Made by a program: the position numbers and the translations under genes. The notes below the pieces were generated by a model. The model was given only the letters and a program-made list of their open reading frames with translations. It did not search any database and had not been told where the DNA came from. 64,000 bases of DNA from Paenibacillus sp. JJ-100 (lineage in GTDB: Bacteria; Bacillota; Bacilli; Paenibacillales; Paenibacillaceae): the NCBI RefSeq assembly GCF_948329825.1, contig NZ_CAOJCM010000001.1, forward strand, positions 186,001 to 250,000. The letters are read 5' to 3'. Of the stretch, positions 18,852-26,528 are shown piece by piece (positions within the stretch are counted from its first letter, which is position 1; each line of letters opens with the position of its first letter).

Positions 18852-18994
18852 TGCTTTAGTGATTAAAAGCTTAAAAGCGAACAAGCGTTTAAGTGACACA
18901 GAGACGACCGTTCTAAAAGTGATATTTAAAATGAATAAACAATTCAGATGCATAGCGTAAAAAATGCTCTTATACAAGGAAGGATGGGAAAGTT

Positions 18995-20059
18995 ATGATC
19001 GTAATTGCTGGCAAGAATACCTCGGAGGATCAGATCCAAGATATCGTTAATGTTATTGAAAAGGAAGGGCTTCAAGCACATGTATCTCGCGGAGAGGATC
19101 GCACTATCATTGGTCTAATCGGTAAAGTAGAACCGAAAATGCAGGAGCATCTGCGTCAGATGAAGGGTGTCGAGAATGTGGTGAAGATTTCGAAATCATA
19201 CAAACTGGCAAGTCGTGACTTCCATCCCGAAGACACAGTGATTTCGATTAAAGGTGTAGATATTGGCGGCAAAGAGCTTGTCGTTATGGGCGGACCTTGC
19301 GCGGTTGAATCCGCAGCACAGATTGATGAGATTGCAGGACTTGTTAAAGCTGCAGGTGGGCAAGTACTTCGCGGAGGTGCTTTCAAACCTCGCACAGGTC
19401 CTTATAGCTTCCAGGGAACGGGTGTGGAAGGGTTGATCATGATGGCAGAAGCGGGTCAAAAACATGACCTGTTAACGATCACTGAAGTAATGACGCCTGA
19501 ATATGTAGATATCTGTGCAGAGTATGCAGATATTTTGCAGGTGGGTACACGCAACATGCAGAACTTTGACTTGCTGCGCAAGTTGGGTGAATGCGGCAAA
19601 CCGGTACTGCTGAAGCGTGGGTTCAGTGCGACATATGATGAATTGCTTAATGCGGCCGAGTACATTCTTGCAGGTGGCAATCCAAACGTCATGTTGTGTG
19701 AACGAGGTATCCGTACATTTGAATCTTACACACGTAACACACTCGATTTATCGGCCATCCCTGTATTGCAATCTCTGAGCCATCTGCCAGTTATCTCTGA
19801 CCCAAGCCATGGTACAGGGCGTCGTGAATTGGTCGAGCCAATGACTAAAGCTTCGGTAGCTGCTGGAGCGAATGGTCTGATCATTGAAATGCATACAGAT
19901 CCTGATAACTCTATGACGGGAGATGGCGTGCAGTCCTTGTTCCCTGATCAGTTTGCAAACTTGCTGCAAGATCTGGAGAAACTTGCTCCAATTGTGGGTA
20001 AAACATTCAATACAGCGAAACAGCCTGCTGCTTTCTTCCCGTCACGTGCAGGTGTATAA
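18995..20059 (+). CDS. aroF: 3-deoxy-7-phosphoheptulonate (DAHP) synthase, class I-beta with N-terminal regulatory domain
   Basis: This 354-residue enzyme condenses PEP and erythrose 4-phosphate, the first step of the shikimate pathway. Residues 1-75 form the ferredoxin-like domain known from the Thermotoga enzyme, where it mediates feedback inhibition by Tyr or Phe. The barrel begins about residue 85, with MGGPCAVESAAQI, LRGGAFKPRTGPYSFQG, QVGTRNMQNFDLL and PVISDPSHGTGRRELV as active-site segments. It lacks the fused chorismate mutase found in Bacillus subtilis AroA. It forms its own transcript with a terminator after it. Confidence 0.94.
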   Translation: MIVIAGKNTSEDQIQDIVNVIEKEGLQAHVSRGEDRTIIGLIGKVEPKMQEHLRQMKGVENVVKISKSYKLASRDFHPEDTVISIKGVDIGGKELVVMGGPCAVESAAQIDEIAGLVKAAGGQVLRGGAFKPRTGPYSFQGTGVEGLIMMAEAGQKHDLLTITEVMTPEYVDICAEYADILQVGTRNMQNFDLLRKLGECGKPVLLKRGFSATYDELLNAAEYILAGGNPNVMLCERGIRTFESYTRNTLDLSAIPVLQSLSHLPVISDPSHGTGRRELVEPMTKASVAAGANGLIIEMHTDPDNSMTGDGVQSLFPDQFANLLQDLEKLAPIVGKTFNTAKQPAAFFPSRAGV

Positions 20060-20093
20060 AGTAATCATGTCATTCTAAGGTTATACAGATTTG

Positions 20094-20148
20094 AACCGTA
20101 CATCTTTTTATTGTTCGCCTTGAACAATTGGAAAGATGTACGGTTTTT
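20094..20148 (+). terminator. Terminator after aroF
   Basis: Near-continuous stem: AACCGTACATCTTT with AAAGATGTACGGTT, plus an inner ATTGTTC/GAACAAT hairpin, then T. Confidence 0.92.
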
Positions 20149-20312
20149 CGTCTATTTTGAAGTTGTGAACATAATTATTAACCAAAGGCAAAAAAACATT
20201 TGTGATGTTATGTTTTTCAGAAATTCAGGTGATTATTAAGTTTGCTTCACCGCTTTGAACCGATCAAGTGTTAATATAAAACGTTGTTATATGAAATTTT
20301 AAATAATTCCAA

Positions 20313-20329
20313 TGTAAGTATATCTAACA
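20313..20329 (+). promoter_or_regulatory. GlnR/TnrA box upstream of glnA
   Basis: TGTAAGTATATCTAACA fits the TGTNA-N7-TNACA nitrogen-regulator consensus exactly. It sits about 29 bp upstream of the -35 element of the glnA promoter. Confidence 0.7.
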
Positions 20330-20357
20330 TGGTTTTAAAAAATACCTTACATAAGTA

Positions 20358-20387
20358 TTGACGATGTTATGTTTTGAATTTTATAAT
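20358..20387 (+). promoter_or_regulatory. Sigma-A promoter of glnA
   Basis: TTGACG (20358-20363), an 18-nt spacer and a perfect TATAAT (20382-20387), about 80 nt before the start codon. The rest of the 400-nt gap upstream is A/T-rich and holds only the GlnR-type box and the aroF terminator. Confidence 0.7.
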
Positions 20388-20467
20388 GACGACAGAAAAA
20401 ATTCGAATATATAGACATTTTCTTCGTGGGGTTGTTTAATGTTCGGAATATTTGGGAGGACGAATAC

Positions 20468-21892
20468 ATGTCGGTTGAAAACGTATTGAAGTCAATTCAA
20501 GATAACAACATCGAGTGGGTAGATTTTCGTTTTGTAGATTTGGTTGGACGTGTGCATCACATCTCTTTGCCAGCTTCGGCTGTTGATGCAGACACGTTCG
20601 TAAATGGAGTAGCGTTTGATGGTTCTTCGATCCAAGGTTTTCGCGGTATTGAAGAGTCCGATATGGTTATGATGCCTGACCCTGAAGCGACTTATGTCGA
20701 TCCGTTCACTGCACACCCTACACTGAATATTATGTGTGACATTTTTACGCCGGATGGGGAGCGTTATGAGCGTGACCCGCGCAGCATCGCAGTTAAAGCT
20801 GAAGCTTTCCTGCAAGAAAGTGGCGTAGGTACTACAGCGTTCTTCGCACCAGAGTCCGAGTTCTTCATCTTCGATGATGTTCGTTATGAGAGTGGCACGA
20901 ACAGCTCTTCTTATTACGTAGATTCTGAAGAAGCAGCTTGGAACACCAACCGAAAAGAAGAAGGCGGTAATCTTGGCTTCAAAATCCGTACAAAGGGCGG
21001 ATATGTTCCAGTAGCTCCTATAGATACCCAACAAGATATCCGCAGCGAAATGTGTCGTTTGCTTGAGGAAGCTGGTCTGTCCGTTGAGCGTCACCATCAT
21101 GAAGTTGCAACAGCGGGTCAGGCTGAAATCAACTTTCGCTTTGATACGTTGAAGAAGACAGCAGATAACTTGCTTGTATATAAATACATTGTGCATAATA
21201 CAGCACGTCAATATGGCAAAGCAGCAACGTTCATGCCAAAACCATTGTTCGGTGACAACGGTAGCGGAATGCACGTTCACCAATCTATCTTTGATGGGGA
21301 TTCCCCACTGTTCTATGACAAAGGCGGATATGCTAACCTGAGTGAAATGGCTCTGCACTACATCGGAGGTATTCTGTACCACGCTCCAGCGCTCATTGCT
21401 CTAACAAATCCAAGTACAAACTCGTTCAAACGTCTTGTACCTGGTTACGAAGCACCGGTCAACTTGGTATACTCCAAAGGTAACCGTTCTGCAGCTGTAC
21501 GTATCCCTGTAGCGGCTGTAACTCCTAAAGGCTGCCGGATTGAGTTCCGTACACCGGACTCCACAGCGAACCCTTACTTGGCCTTCTCCGCAATGCTGAT
21601 GGCGGGTCTGGACGGAATCAAGCGTAAAATTAACCCGACTGAACTTGGGTATGGTCCACTCGACAAGAATATCTATGATTTGTCTGATGCAGACAAGGAA
21701 AACATCCGCAGTGTACCCGCTTCCCTCGAAGAAGCGCTGGATGCACTCGCAGCTGACCATGAGTTCTTGACTGAAGGCGACGTGTTTACGAAAGAGTTTA
21801 TCGAAAATTACATCAATCTCAAACGTGATGAAGCTAAAGCTGTTGCGATTCGTATTCATCCGCATGAGTACAGCCTCTACTTCGACTGTTAA
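20468..21892 (+). CDS. glnA: Glutamine synthetase, long GSI-beta type
   Basis: This 474-residue ATP-dependent ligase makes glutamine from glutamate and ammonia. Active-site segments are GSSIQGF, PESEFFIFDD, HHHEVATAGQAEINFRFDT and NRSAAVRIP. It is about 30 residues longer than the Bacillus GlnA (GSI-alpha, 444). It carries the extra segment after DDVRYESG (SSSYYVDSEEAAWNTNRKEEGGNLGFK) and the NIYDLSDADK region that holds the adenylylated Tyr in GSI-beta enzymes. ATG at 20468 has GGGAGGA 7 nt upstream. No glnR is adjacent, but a GlnR/TnrA box precedes the promoter. It is probably a second glutamine synthetase besides a glnRA copy elsewhere. Confidence 0.95.
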   Translation: MSVENVLKSIQDNNIEWVDFRFVDLVGRVHHISLPASAVDADTFVNGVAFDGSSIQGFRGIEESDMVMMPDPEATYVDPFTAHPTLNIMCDIFTPDGERYERDPRSIAVKAEAFLQESGVGTTAFFAPESEFFIFDDVRYESGTNSSSYYVDSEEAAWNTNRKEEGGNLGFKIRTKGGYVPVAPIDTQQDIRSEMCRLLEEAGLSVERHHHEVATAGQAEINFRFDTLKKTADNLLVYKYIVHNTARQYGKAATFMPKPLFGDNGSGMHVHQSIFDGDSPLFYDKGGYANLSEMALHYIGGILYHAPALIALTNPSTNSFKRLVPGYEAPVNLVYSKGNRSAAVRIPVAAVTPKGCRIEFRTPDSTANPYLAFSAMLMAGLDGIKRKINPTELGYGPLDKNIYDLSDADKENIRSVPASLEEALDALAADHEFLTEGDVFTKEFIENYINLKRDEAKAVAIRIHPHEYSLYFDC

Positions 21893-21926
21893 TCAGTCGG
21901 ATTCGGAACTAAAGTGGTTCCAGATC

Positions 21927-21958
21927 AAAGCCTCCGGGATTCGTTCTTGGAGGCTTTT
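21927..21958 (+). terminator. Terminator after glnA
   Basis: AAAGCCTCC/GGAGGCTTT stem with a 13-nt loop and TTTT. Confidence 0.88.
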
Positions 21959-22045
21959 CCTTGAATTAAACCGTTTATTGCTTTAACTTTGTAGGGTGAT
22001 AAAGTAATTTGATGATCTGTATTGATAATTCAGTGCATATTGCCC

Positions 22046-22074
22046 TTGAAGCGGTTAGGGAATACTGATATCAT
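22046..22074 (+). promoter_or_regulatory. Candidate sigma-A promoter of serC
   Basis: TTGAAG (22046-22051), 17 nt, TATCAT (22069-22074), 56 nt before the start codon. Confidence 0.45.
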
Positions 22075-22129
22075 AGCGATAATATTTACTTCATATGTCA
22101 GTTAAGGATGGAAAGGGTGGGCGATTTTT

Positions 22130-23218
22130 TTGACAAAGAGAGCGTATAATTTTAATGCAGGACCAGCGGCACTGCCACTAGAAGTGTTGGAGCGTGCTCA
22201 GGCGGAATTTGTAGATTTTCGTAATACAGGCATGTCTATTATGGAGATGTCCCATCGCGGGGCAGTATACGAGTCTGTACATAATGAAGCTCAGGAGCGT
22301 ATTTTGTCTCTATTGGGAAGTCCAAAAGGTTATAAAGTGCTGTTCTTACAGGGCGGTGCAAGCACACAGTTCGCCATGGTGCCGATGAATCTGCTTGGTG
22401 CAGGTCAGACCGCAAGTTATATCATGACAGGCAGTTGGGCTAAAAAGGCTTTGTCTGAAGCGAAGCTGATCGGTGAGACACAGATTGCTGCTTCATCTGA
22501 AGCAGACAAATTCATGAAATTGCCGGATGTGTCAAACCTGGAATTGCCTGAACGTACGGCTTATGTTCACATCACTTCTAACGAAACGATTGAAGGCACA
22601 CAGTTCAAGTCATTCCCTGATACTGGATCAGTACCATTGATTGCAGACATGTCGAGTGATATCTTCTGCAAACCGATTGACCTCAATCAGTTTGACATGA
22701 TCTATGCCGGAGCGCAGAAAAATCTAGGTCCATCCGGAATTACAGTAGTGATCGCGCGAGAAGAACTGGTGAGTGAATCTCCTAAAACGATTCCGACCAT
22801 GTTCCGATACAGTACTCACGTTGATAACAACTCCTTATATAACACACCACCGTCCTTTTCCGTATACATGGTTAATGAAGTGTTGAAGTGGATTGAAGAA
22901 CAAGGTGGCCTAGCCGGTGTAGAGCAAAAGAATATTAAAAAAGCAGAGTTGCTCTACAATACAATCGATTCTTCCGGGGATTTCTTCCGTGGTTGCGTGG
23001 CATCAGAAGACCGCTCCTTAATGAATGTGACCTTCCGACTGGCTTCTGAAGAACTGGAAAAGAAATTTATTACAGCTTCGGAGCAAGAAGGTTTTGTCGG
23101 TCTGAAAGGGCATCGCAGTGTTGGGGGTCTTCGTGCATCCATCTATAACGCAGCTCCGTATGAGAGCGTAAAAGCTCTCACTGATTTTATGAAGCATTTT
23201 CAGCAGACGAACGGATAA
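22130..23218 (+). CDS. serC: Phosphoserine aminotransferase
   Basis: This 362-residue PLP enzyme makes 3-phosphoserine from 3-phosphohydroxypyruvate in serine synthesis. Landmarks are the N-terminal NFNAGPAALP, LFLQGGASTQFAMVPMNL, TSNETIEGTQF, the PLP-binding Lys in YAGAQKNLGPSG, and the end GLKGHRSVGGLRASIYNA. The start is a TTG following GGAAAGGGTGG; no ATG fits the N-terminal family pattern. A terminator follows after about 50 nt. Confidence 0.95.
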   Translation: MTKRAYNFNAGPAALPLEVLERAQAEFVDFRNTGMSIMEMSHRGAVYESVHNEAQERILSLLGSPKGYKVLFLQGGASTQFAMVPMNLLGAGQTASYIMTGSWAKKALSEAKLIGETQIAASSEADKFMKLPDVSNLELPERTAYVHITSNETIEGTQFKSFPDTGSVPLIADMSSDIFCKPIDLNQFDMIYAGAQKNLGPSGITVVIAREELVSESPKTIPTMFRYSTHVDNNSLYNTPPSFSVYMVNEVLKWIEEQGGLAGVEQKNIKKAELLYNTIDSSGDFFRGCVASEDRSLMNVTFRLASEELEKKFITASEQEGFVGLKGHRSVGGLRASIYNAAPYESVKALTDFMKHFQQTNG

Positions 23219-23269
23219 TGCTATACTGAGTAGAAGTGAGACTTCGAGACCTCAGCTATAGCGGGGTTG

Positions 23270-23302
23270 AGCCTTCCACATTGACGTGTGGAGGGCTTTT
23301 CT
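23270..23302 (+). terminator. Terminator after serC
   Basis: AGCCTTCCACA/TGTGGAGGGCT with a 6-nt loop and TTTTC. Confidence 0.85.
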
Positions 23303-23360
23303 TTAGAATTAGAGGATTGTTGTACACTTGAATGTGAGATGAAAAGGGGATAAAACACAT

Positions 23361-23825
23361 ATGGCATTACACATCGTACTTGTTGAACCTGAGATTCCTG
23401 CCAATACAGGCAATATTTCTCGGACTTGTGCCGCGACTGGTACCCATCTGCATCTCGTACGTCCACTGGGATTCCGGACAGATGATGCAACTCTGAAACG
23501 CGCAGGACTGGACTACTGGCATGCAGTTCATATTGAGTATCATGATTCATTCGCAGAGCTTCAGGAAAAGTTCCCTGAGGGACGCTTTTTCTACGCAACC
23601 ACGAAAGCTAAAAATCGTTATACGGATTTTGAATTTAAGGATGGCGATTTTCTTGTGTTTGGTAAAGAGACAAAAGGACTTCCTCCTGAACTCATTGCTG
23701 CCAACCCGGACACTTGTATGAAAATGCCAATGAGCGGTGATGTCCGTTCGTTAAATCTCTCCAATTCAGCGGCTATTATAGTCTATGAAGCGCTCCGTCA
23801 GCTCCAATTCCCAGGATTGGATTAG
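23361..23825 (+). CDS. trmL: tRNA (cytidine/uridine-34-2'-O)-methyltransferase TrmL
   Basis: This 154-residue SPOUT-fold methyltransferase (YibK/CspR family) methylates the ribose of the wobble base in tRNA-Leu. It has the full set of family motifs: VLVEPEIPANTGNISRTCAATG at the N-terminus, then the SAM-binding trefoil knot with LVFGKETKGLP, MPMSGDVRSLNLSNSAAIIVYEALRQ. Length is normal. It is a single gene with GAAAAGGGG upstream of ATG. Confidence 0.93.
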   Translation: MALHIVLVEPEIPANTGNISRTCAATGTHLHLVRPLGFRTDDATLKRAGLDYWHAVHIEYHDSFAELQEKFPEGRFFYATTKAKNRYTDFEFKDGDFLVFGKETKGLPPELIAANPDTCMKMPMSGDVRSLNLSNSAAIIVYEALRQLQFPGLD

Positions 23826-23847
23826 AGAAAACACGTCCAAAACCTTT

Positions 23848-23914
23848 CGAATCTGCTGAAAAAAACAATTTTCAAAAAAAGGACAAAAATTGTTTATTTA
23901 CAGCAGGATTCGAC
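23848..23914. repeat. Long inverted repeat between trmL and the abrB-like gene
   Basis: TCGAATCTGCTGAA..AACAATTTT pairs with AAAATTGTT..CAGCAGGATTCGA across an A-rich loop, with a few mismatches. It can serve as trmL terminator and ends within the first 0A box of the abrB-like promoter. Confidence 0.65.
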
Positions 23915-23928
23915 AAAAATTTGGCGAA
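23909..23928. promoter_or_regulatory. Two 0A boxes in the abrB-like promoter
   Basis: TTCGACA at 23909-23915 is a perfect 0A box (TGTCGAA) on the minus strand, and TGGCGAA at 23922-23928 fits TGNCGAA on the plus strand. They overlap and follow a possible -35 TTCGAC with TATAGA 16 nt further (23931-23936). Spo0A~P represses abrB in Bacillus through such boxes. Confidence 0.6.
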
Positions 23929-23992
23929 TCTATAGATATAGTACTAATGTACCTAGAAATTCAGAGTGAGATAGGAGAGGTGTGCCGTAGCT

Positions 23993-24238
23993 ATGAAGCC
24001 AGCCGGAGTAGTTCGCAAAGTTGACCAATTGGGTAGGATCGTATTGCCTAAATCTTTGCGTAAAAGGTATCAAATGAACGAGGGGGATCCTGTAGAAATT
24101 TTAGTTCAAGGGGATCATATTATCTTGGAAAGATACCGTCCAAAATGTATTTTTTGCGGATCAATGGAAGATGTCAATGATTTTAAAGAGCGTTACATAT
24201 GCGCACAATGCTTAGAAGAAATGACTCAGCTTTCATAA
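23993..24238 (+). CDS. AbrB-like transition-state regulator with C-terminal zinc ribbon
   Basis: This is an 81-residue DNA-binding protein. Residues 5-50 form the swapped-hairpin AbrB/SpoVT domain (GVVRKVDQLGRIVLPKSLRKRYQMNEGDPVEI). Residues 55-78 carry two CxxC pairs (CIFCGS...CAQCLEE) that could bind zinc; Bacillus AbrB has only one Cys. It probably represses post-exponential genes during growth. Start ATG has a GGAGAGG upstream. The two 0A boxes in its promoter imply control by Spo0A, as for abrB itself, which favours a true AbrB role over SpoVT. Confidence 0.85.
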   Translation: MKPAGVVRKVDQLGRIVLPKSLRKRYQMNEGDPVEILVQGDHIILERYRPKCIFCGSMEDVNDFKERYICAQCLEEMTQLS

Positions 24239-24255
24239 AAAGTAAGAACAAAATC

Positions 24256-24286
24256 GCCATGGAATCTGAGGTTCCTTGGCTTTTTT
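24256..24286 (+). terminator. Terminator after the abrB-like gene
   Basis: GCCATGGAA/TTCCTTGGC with one mismatch, then TTTTTT. Confidence 0.8.
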
Positions 24287-24321
24287 GTTTTTGCTTACGT
24301 TAAGTACTGCACTGTTCCACA

Positions 24322-25233
24322 CTAACATAGCATAGGTAAAATATGCTCCCAGACAGCATTCAGAATTCCTTGCATGTTCTCTTCCTCGCTGTTAATACTG
24401 ATGACAGCCTGTATGGAAGGGAGGATAATACAGAATTGACCATAAGCTCCATCCGCTCGATAAGCATTATGGGAACAGATCCAGAACTGGTAACCATAGC
24501 CTTGTCCCCAATCCCCATCCCCGGTTGTCTCGATCTGTCTACTCGTAGCTTCTCGAATCCACTCAGAAGGAACCAGTTGTCTGCCATTCCAGCGGCCTTC
24601 CTGAAGAAGAAACTGTCCAAATCTACTTAATTCCTCATTATTCAACCACAACCCGGCACATCCGAGGGTAATTCCTAAGGGGGAAGTCTCCCATTCGATA
24701 TTATCCAGACCTAGTGGTTCAAATAGACGTGGAATGAGGTAATCTTTTACTGTTTGACCTACAGCGGCTTGCAGCATGGCCGAAATCATAAACGTATCCC
24801 CACTGCTATATGTGAAATGCTCTCCTGGCATTCGGTCTAGTGATAAAGACATATAATGCTTCACCCAGTCCTTTTCTTGTAGCGAGGCTCGTTCGTCCGA
24901 CCAAAGAGGCGGAGAGTCGTGACCAGAAGTCATACGAAGGAGGTCCCGGAGTTTGATTTCTCGTGGAGAGGGAAGCTCCAACGGACTTGGCTGGGCTTGA
25001 TCATGCGGGAAGTAATCACCCAATGTGTTATCAAGATTAATCAGTCCTTCCTGAACTGCGAGCCCAACAGCCATGCAGGTAAAAGACTTGCTGACAGAAT
25101 GCTGTAAACGTCGGTAATCTCCATTCTGATGCCATTCGTCCAGAAGCTGTCCATGCTGTAATACGCGTACAGATTGAACATTGAGCACTTGAGCTGTAAT
25201 TATGTCGATGAAATCTGTTAGCTTGTTGGACAT
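24322..25233 (-). CDS. Serine hydrolase, beta-lactamase class C/penicillin-binding family
   Basis: This 303-residue protein has the SxxK motif (HSVSKSFT, nucleophile Ser near residue 48), a YSS motif (FTYSSGDTF) and a late His/Gly motif (DGAYGQFCIILP) of the EstB/AmpC-like fold. No signal peptide is visible, so it is probably a cytosolic esterase or amidase rather than an antibiotic-degrading enzyme. ATG with GGAGGG 6 nt upstream. It diverges from the esterase/importer operon. A LacI-type half operator pair (GAAACGTTTC) sits 48 bp from its start and could link it to the same regulator. Confidence 0.83.
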   Translation of the reverse strand: MSNKLTDFIDIITAQVLNVQSVRVLQHGQLLDEWHQNGDYRRLQHSVSKSFTCMAVGLAVQEGLINLDNTLGDYFPHDQAQPSPLELPSPREIKLRDLLRMTSGHDSPPLWSDERASLQEKDWVKHYMSLSLDRMPGEHFTYSSGDTFMISAMLQAAVGQTVKDYLIPRLFEPLGLDNIEWETSPLGITLGCAGLWLNNEELSRFGQFLLQEGRWNGRQLVPSEWIREATSRQIETTGDGDWGQGYGYQFWICSHNAYRADGAYGQFCIILPSIQAVISINSEEENMQGILNAVWEHILPMLC

Positions 25234-25280
25234 GATAACCCTCCAGTTTCAGGTGTTCACCTGAAGAAATTCAATCTGGT

Positions 25281-25602
25281 GAAACGTTTCCGTTAATCTA
25301 TCGCAAAATTAGAATCCATGTTAGTACATTCTTAGATTGATGTCAATTTTGATTGAATAACACATATGTAATCCTAAATTTCATCACAAAAAATGTTCCT
25401 TTTGAGTTTAAAACACAAAAAAAGCCTGTTTTTCGATAATGTGACGCAGAAATTGTAAAAAGGTTATTGACAGGATTTACTGATCGGGATTATGATTTAC
25501 TCGAAACGATTCGAAGAAATCGCTTCCAAGTTAATAGTTTGTAATCTTAACATGATTAAATCAGCGTTAAACACTTTTGAAACGATTCGAAAGAATCGTT
25601 TC
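25281..25602. promoter_or_regulatory. Cluster of LacI-type operators between two divergent transcripts
   Basis: The ten-base pattern GAANCGNTTC occurs at 25281 (GAAACGTTTC), 25503 (GAAACGATTC), 25579 (GAAACGATTC) and 25593 (GAATCGTTTC), with a weaker copy at 25517 (AAATCGCTTC). The 25579 and 25593 copies make a perfect 10+4+10 palindrome, and 25503/25517 form a degenerate version 76 bp upstream. Near-palindromes centred on CG are typical LacI-family targets. The remainder of this roughly 520-nt gap holds a promoter and a purine-rich leader. Confidence 0.62.
25467..25496 (+). promoter_or_regulatory. Sigma-A promoter of the esterase/importer operon
   Basis: TTGACA (25467-25472), 18 nt, TATGAT (25491-25496). 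Transcription would start at or next to the operator at 25503, so bound repressor would block it directly. The leader of about 250 nt includes a purine-rich tract (25630-25712, repeated AAAAGAAC-like units). Confidence 0.65.
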
Positions 25603-25752
25603 GATATTCAAAGTGCACAACATTAGCAGAAAAAAGTAAAAGAACGAAAAGAACTAAATGAACAAAAAGAACCAAAGAAAGAAGAAAAGGGCTAAAAGAA
25701 AAAGAGGAAGCCATCCGCAGTAAAAAGCAGCAAGATGAAAGGGGTTACGATC

Positions 25753-26517
25753 ATGGCACACATAACGATTGAAACCGGATCGTCCACACTATGCATGAAT
25801 ACGAGCATCCACGTGGTGTCCAGTGACTCCAGAGAGACTTCAGGCGGTACACTTTATCTGCTTCACGGGGCAGGTGACAATGCGAGTACTTGGCAGCGTC
25901 TGACCACCATTGAGATGTACGCAGCCCAGTATGGCTGCACCGTTATCATGCCAGAAGCCAATCGCAGTTATTACACGGATATGGAGTACGGCCTGAATTA
26001 CTTCCACTACATCACGAAGGAATTACCCGACTTGTGTGGGAGATTACTACGACTGAATTCCGATCCAGCCCAAACGTATGTTGCCGGTTTGTCCATGGGT
26101 GGATATGGTGCACTGAAATGTGGGCTTACTTATCCGGAGCAGTACAGTAAAGTGGTGTCTTTATCCGGTGTAACGGACATACAAGCCCGTCTTCGTGATC
26201 CTCTTATGCCCGAAGGCATGATCAAAGAAATGAAAGCGGTTTTTGGAGAACGGTTACAGGTGAAGGCTGATCAGGATATCTATGCATTGTCAGCGGGTCT
26301 GCTGAAGAAAGGAAAACCTTTGCCTAAAGTGTTAACCTGTTGCGGGGACCATGATCCTTTTGTAGACATGAACCGGGACTATGCCAAGTACATGCAGGAA
26401 ACCGCATTTGATTTTCGATATGTAGAGACTCCTGGTACGCATGAATGGAGATTTTGGGAGCAACATCTGAAAACGATGTTCGATTTTCTTTATAACGACA
26501 ACACCATAGTAGAGTGA
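25753..26517 (+). CDS. Alpha/beta-hydrolase esterase (EstA/esterase D-like)
   Basis: This 254-residue cytosolic esterase has the oxyanion segment LYLLHGAGDN, the nucleophile Ser in GLSMGGYGALK, an acid residue in CGDHDPFV and His in GTHEWRFWE. Relatives are the tributyrin esterase EstA and CE1-type acetyl or feruloyl esterases. ATG at 25753 has GAAAGGGG 8 nt upstream, better than the ATG at 25735. It is the first gene of an operon with a sugar importer and overlaps the start region of the permease gene. It may de-acylate imported oligosaccharides, an inference from context. Confidence 0.84.
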   Translation: MAHITIETGSSTLCMNTSIHVVSSDSRETSGGTLYLLHGAGDNASTWQRLTTIEMYAAQYGCTVIMPEANRSYYTDMEYGLNYFHYITKELPDLCGRLLRLNSDPAQTYVAGLSMGGYGALKCGLTYPEQYSKVVSLSGVTDIQARLRDPLMPEGMIKEMKAVFGERLQVKADQDIYALSAGLLKKGKPLPKVLTCCGDHDPFVDMNRDYAKYMQETAFDFRYVETPGTHEWRFWEQHLKTMFDFLYNDNTIVE

Positions 26518-26528
26518 GGAGATGCGAA

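Noticed and set aside
18780-18994. T-box or trp-type leader ahead of the DAHP synthase
   Set aside because: No AGGGTGGNACC core or terminator/antiterminator pair was found in the leader.
20492-21382. 296-codon frame opposite glnA
   Set aside because: Complement of a highly biased gene; no start signals or known motifs.
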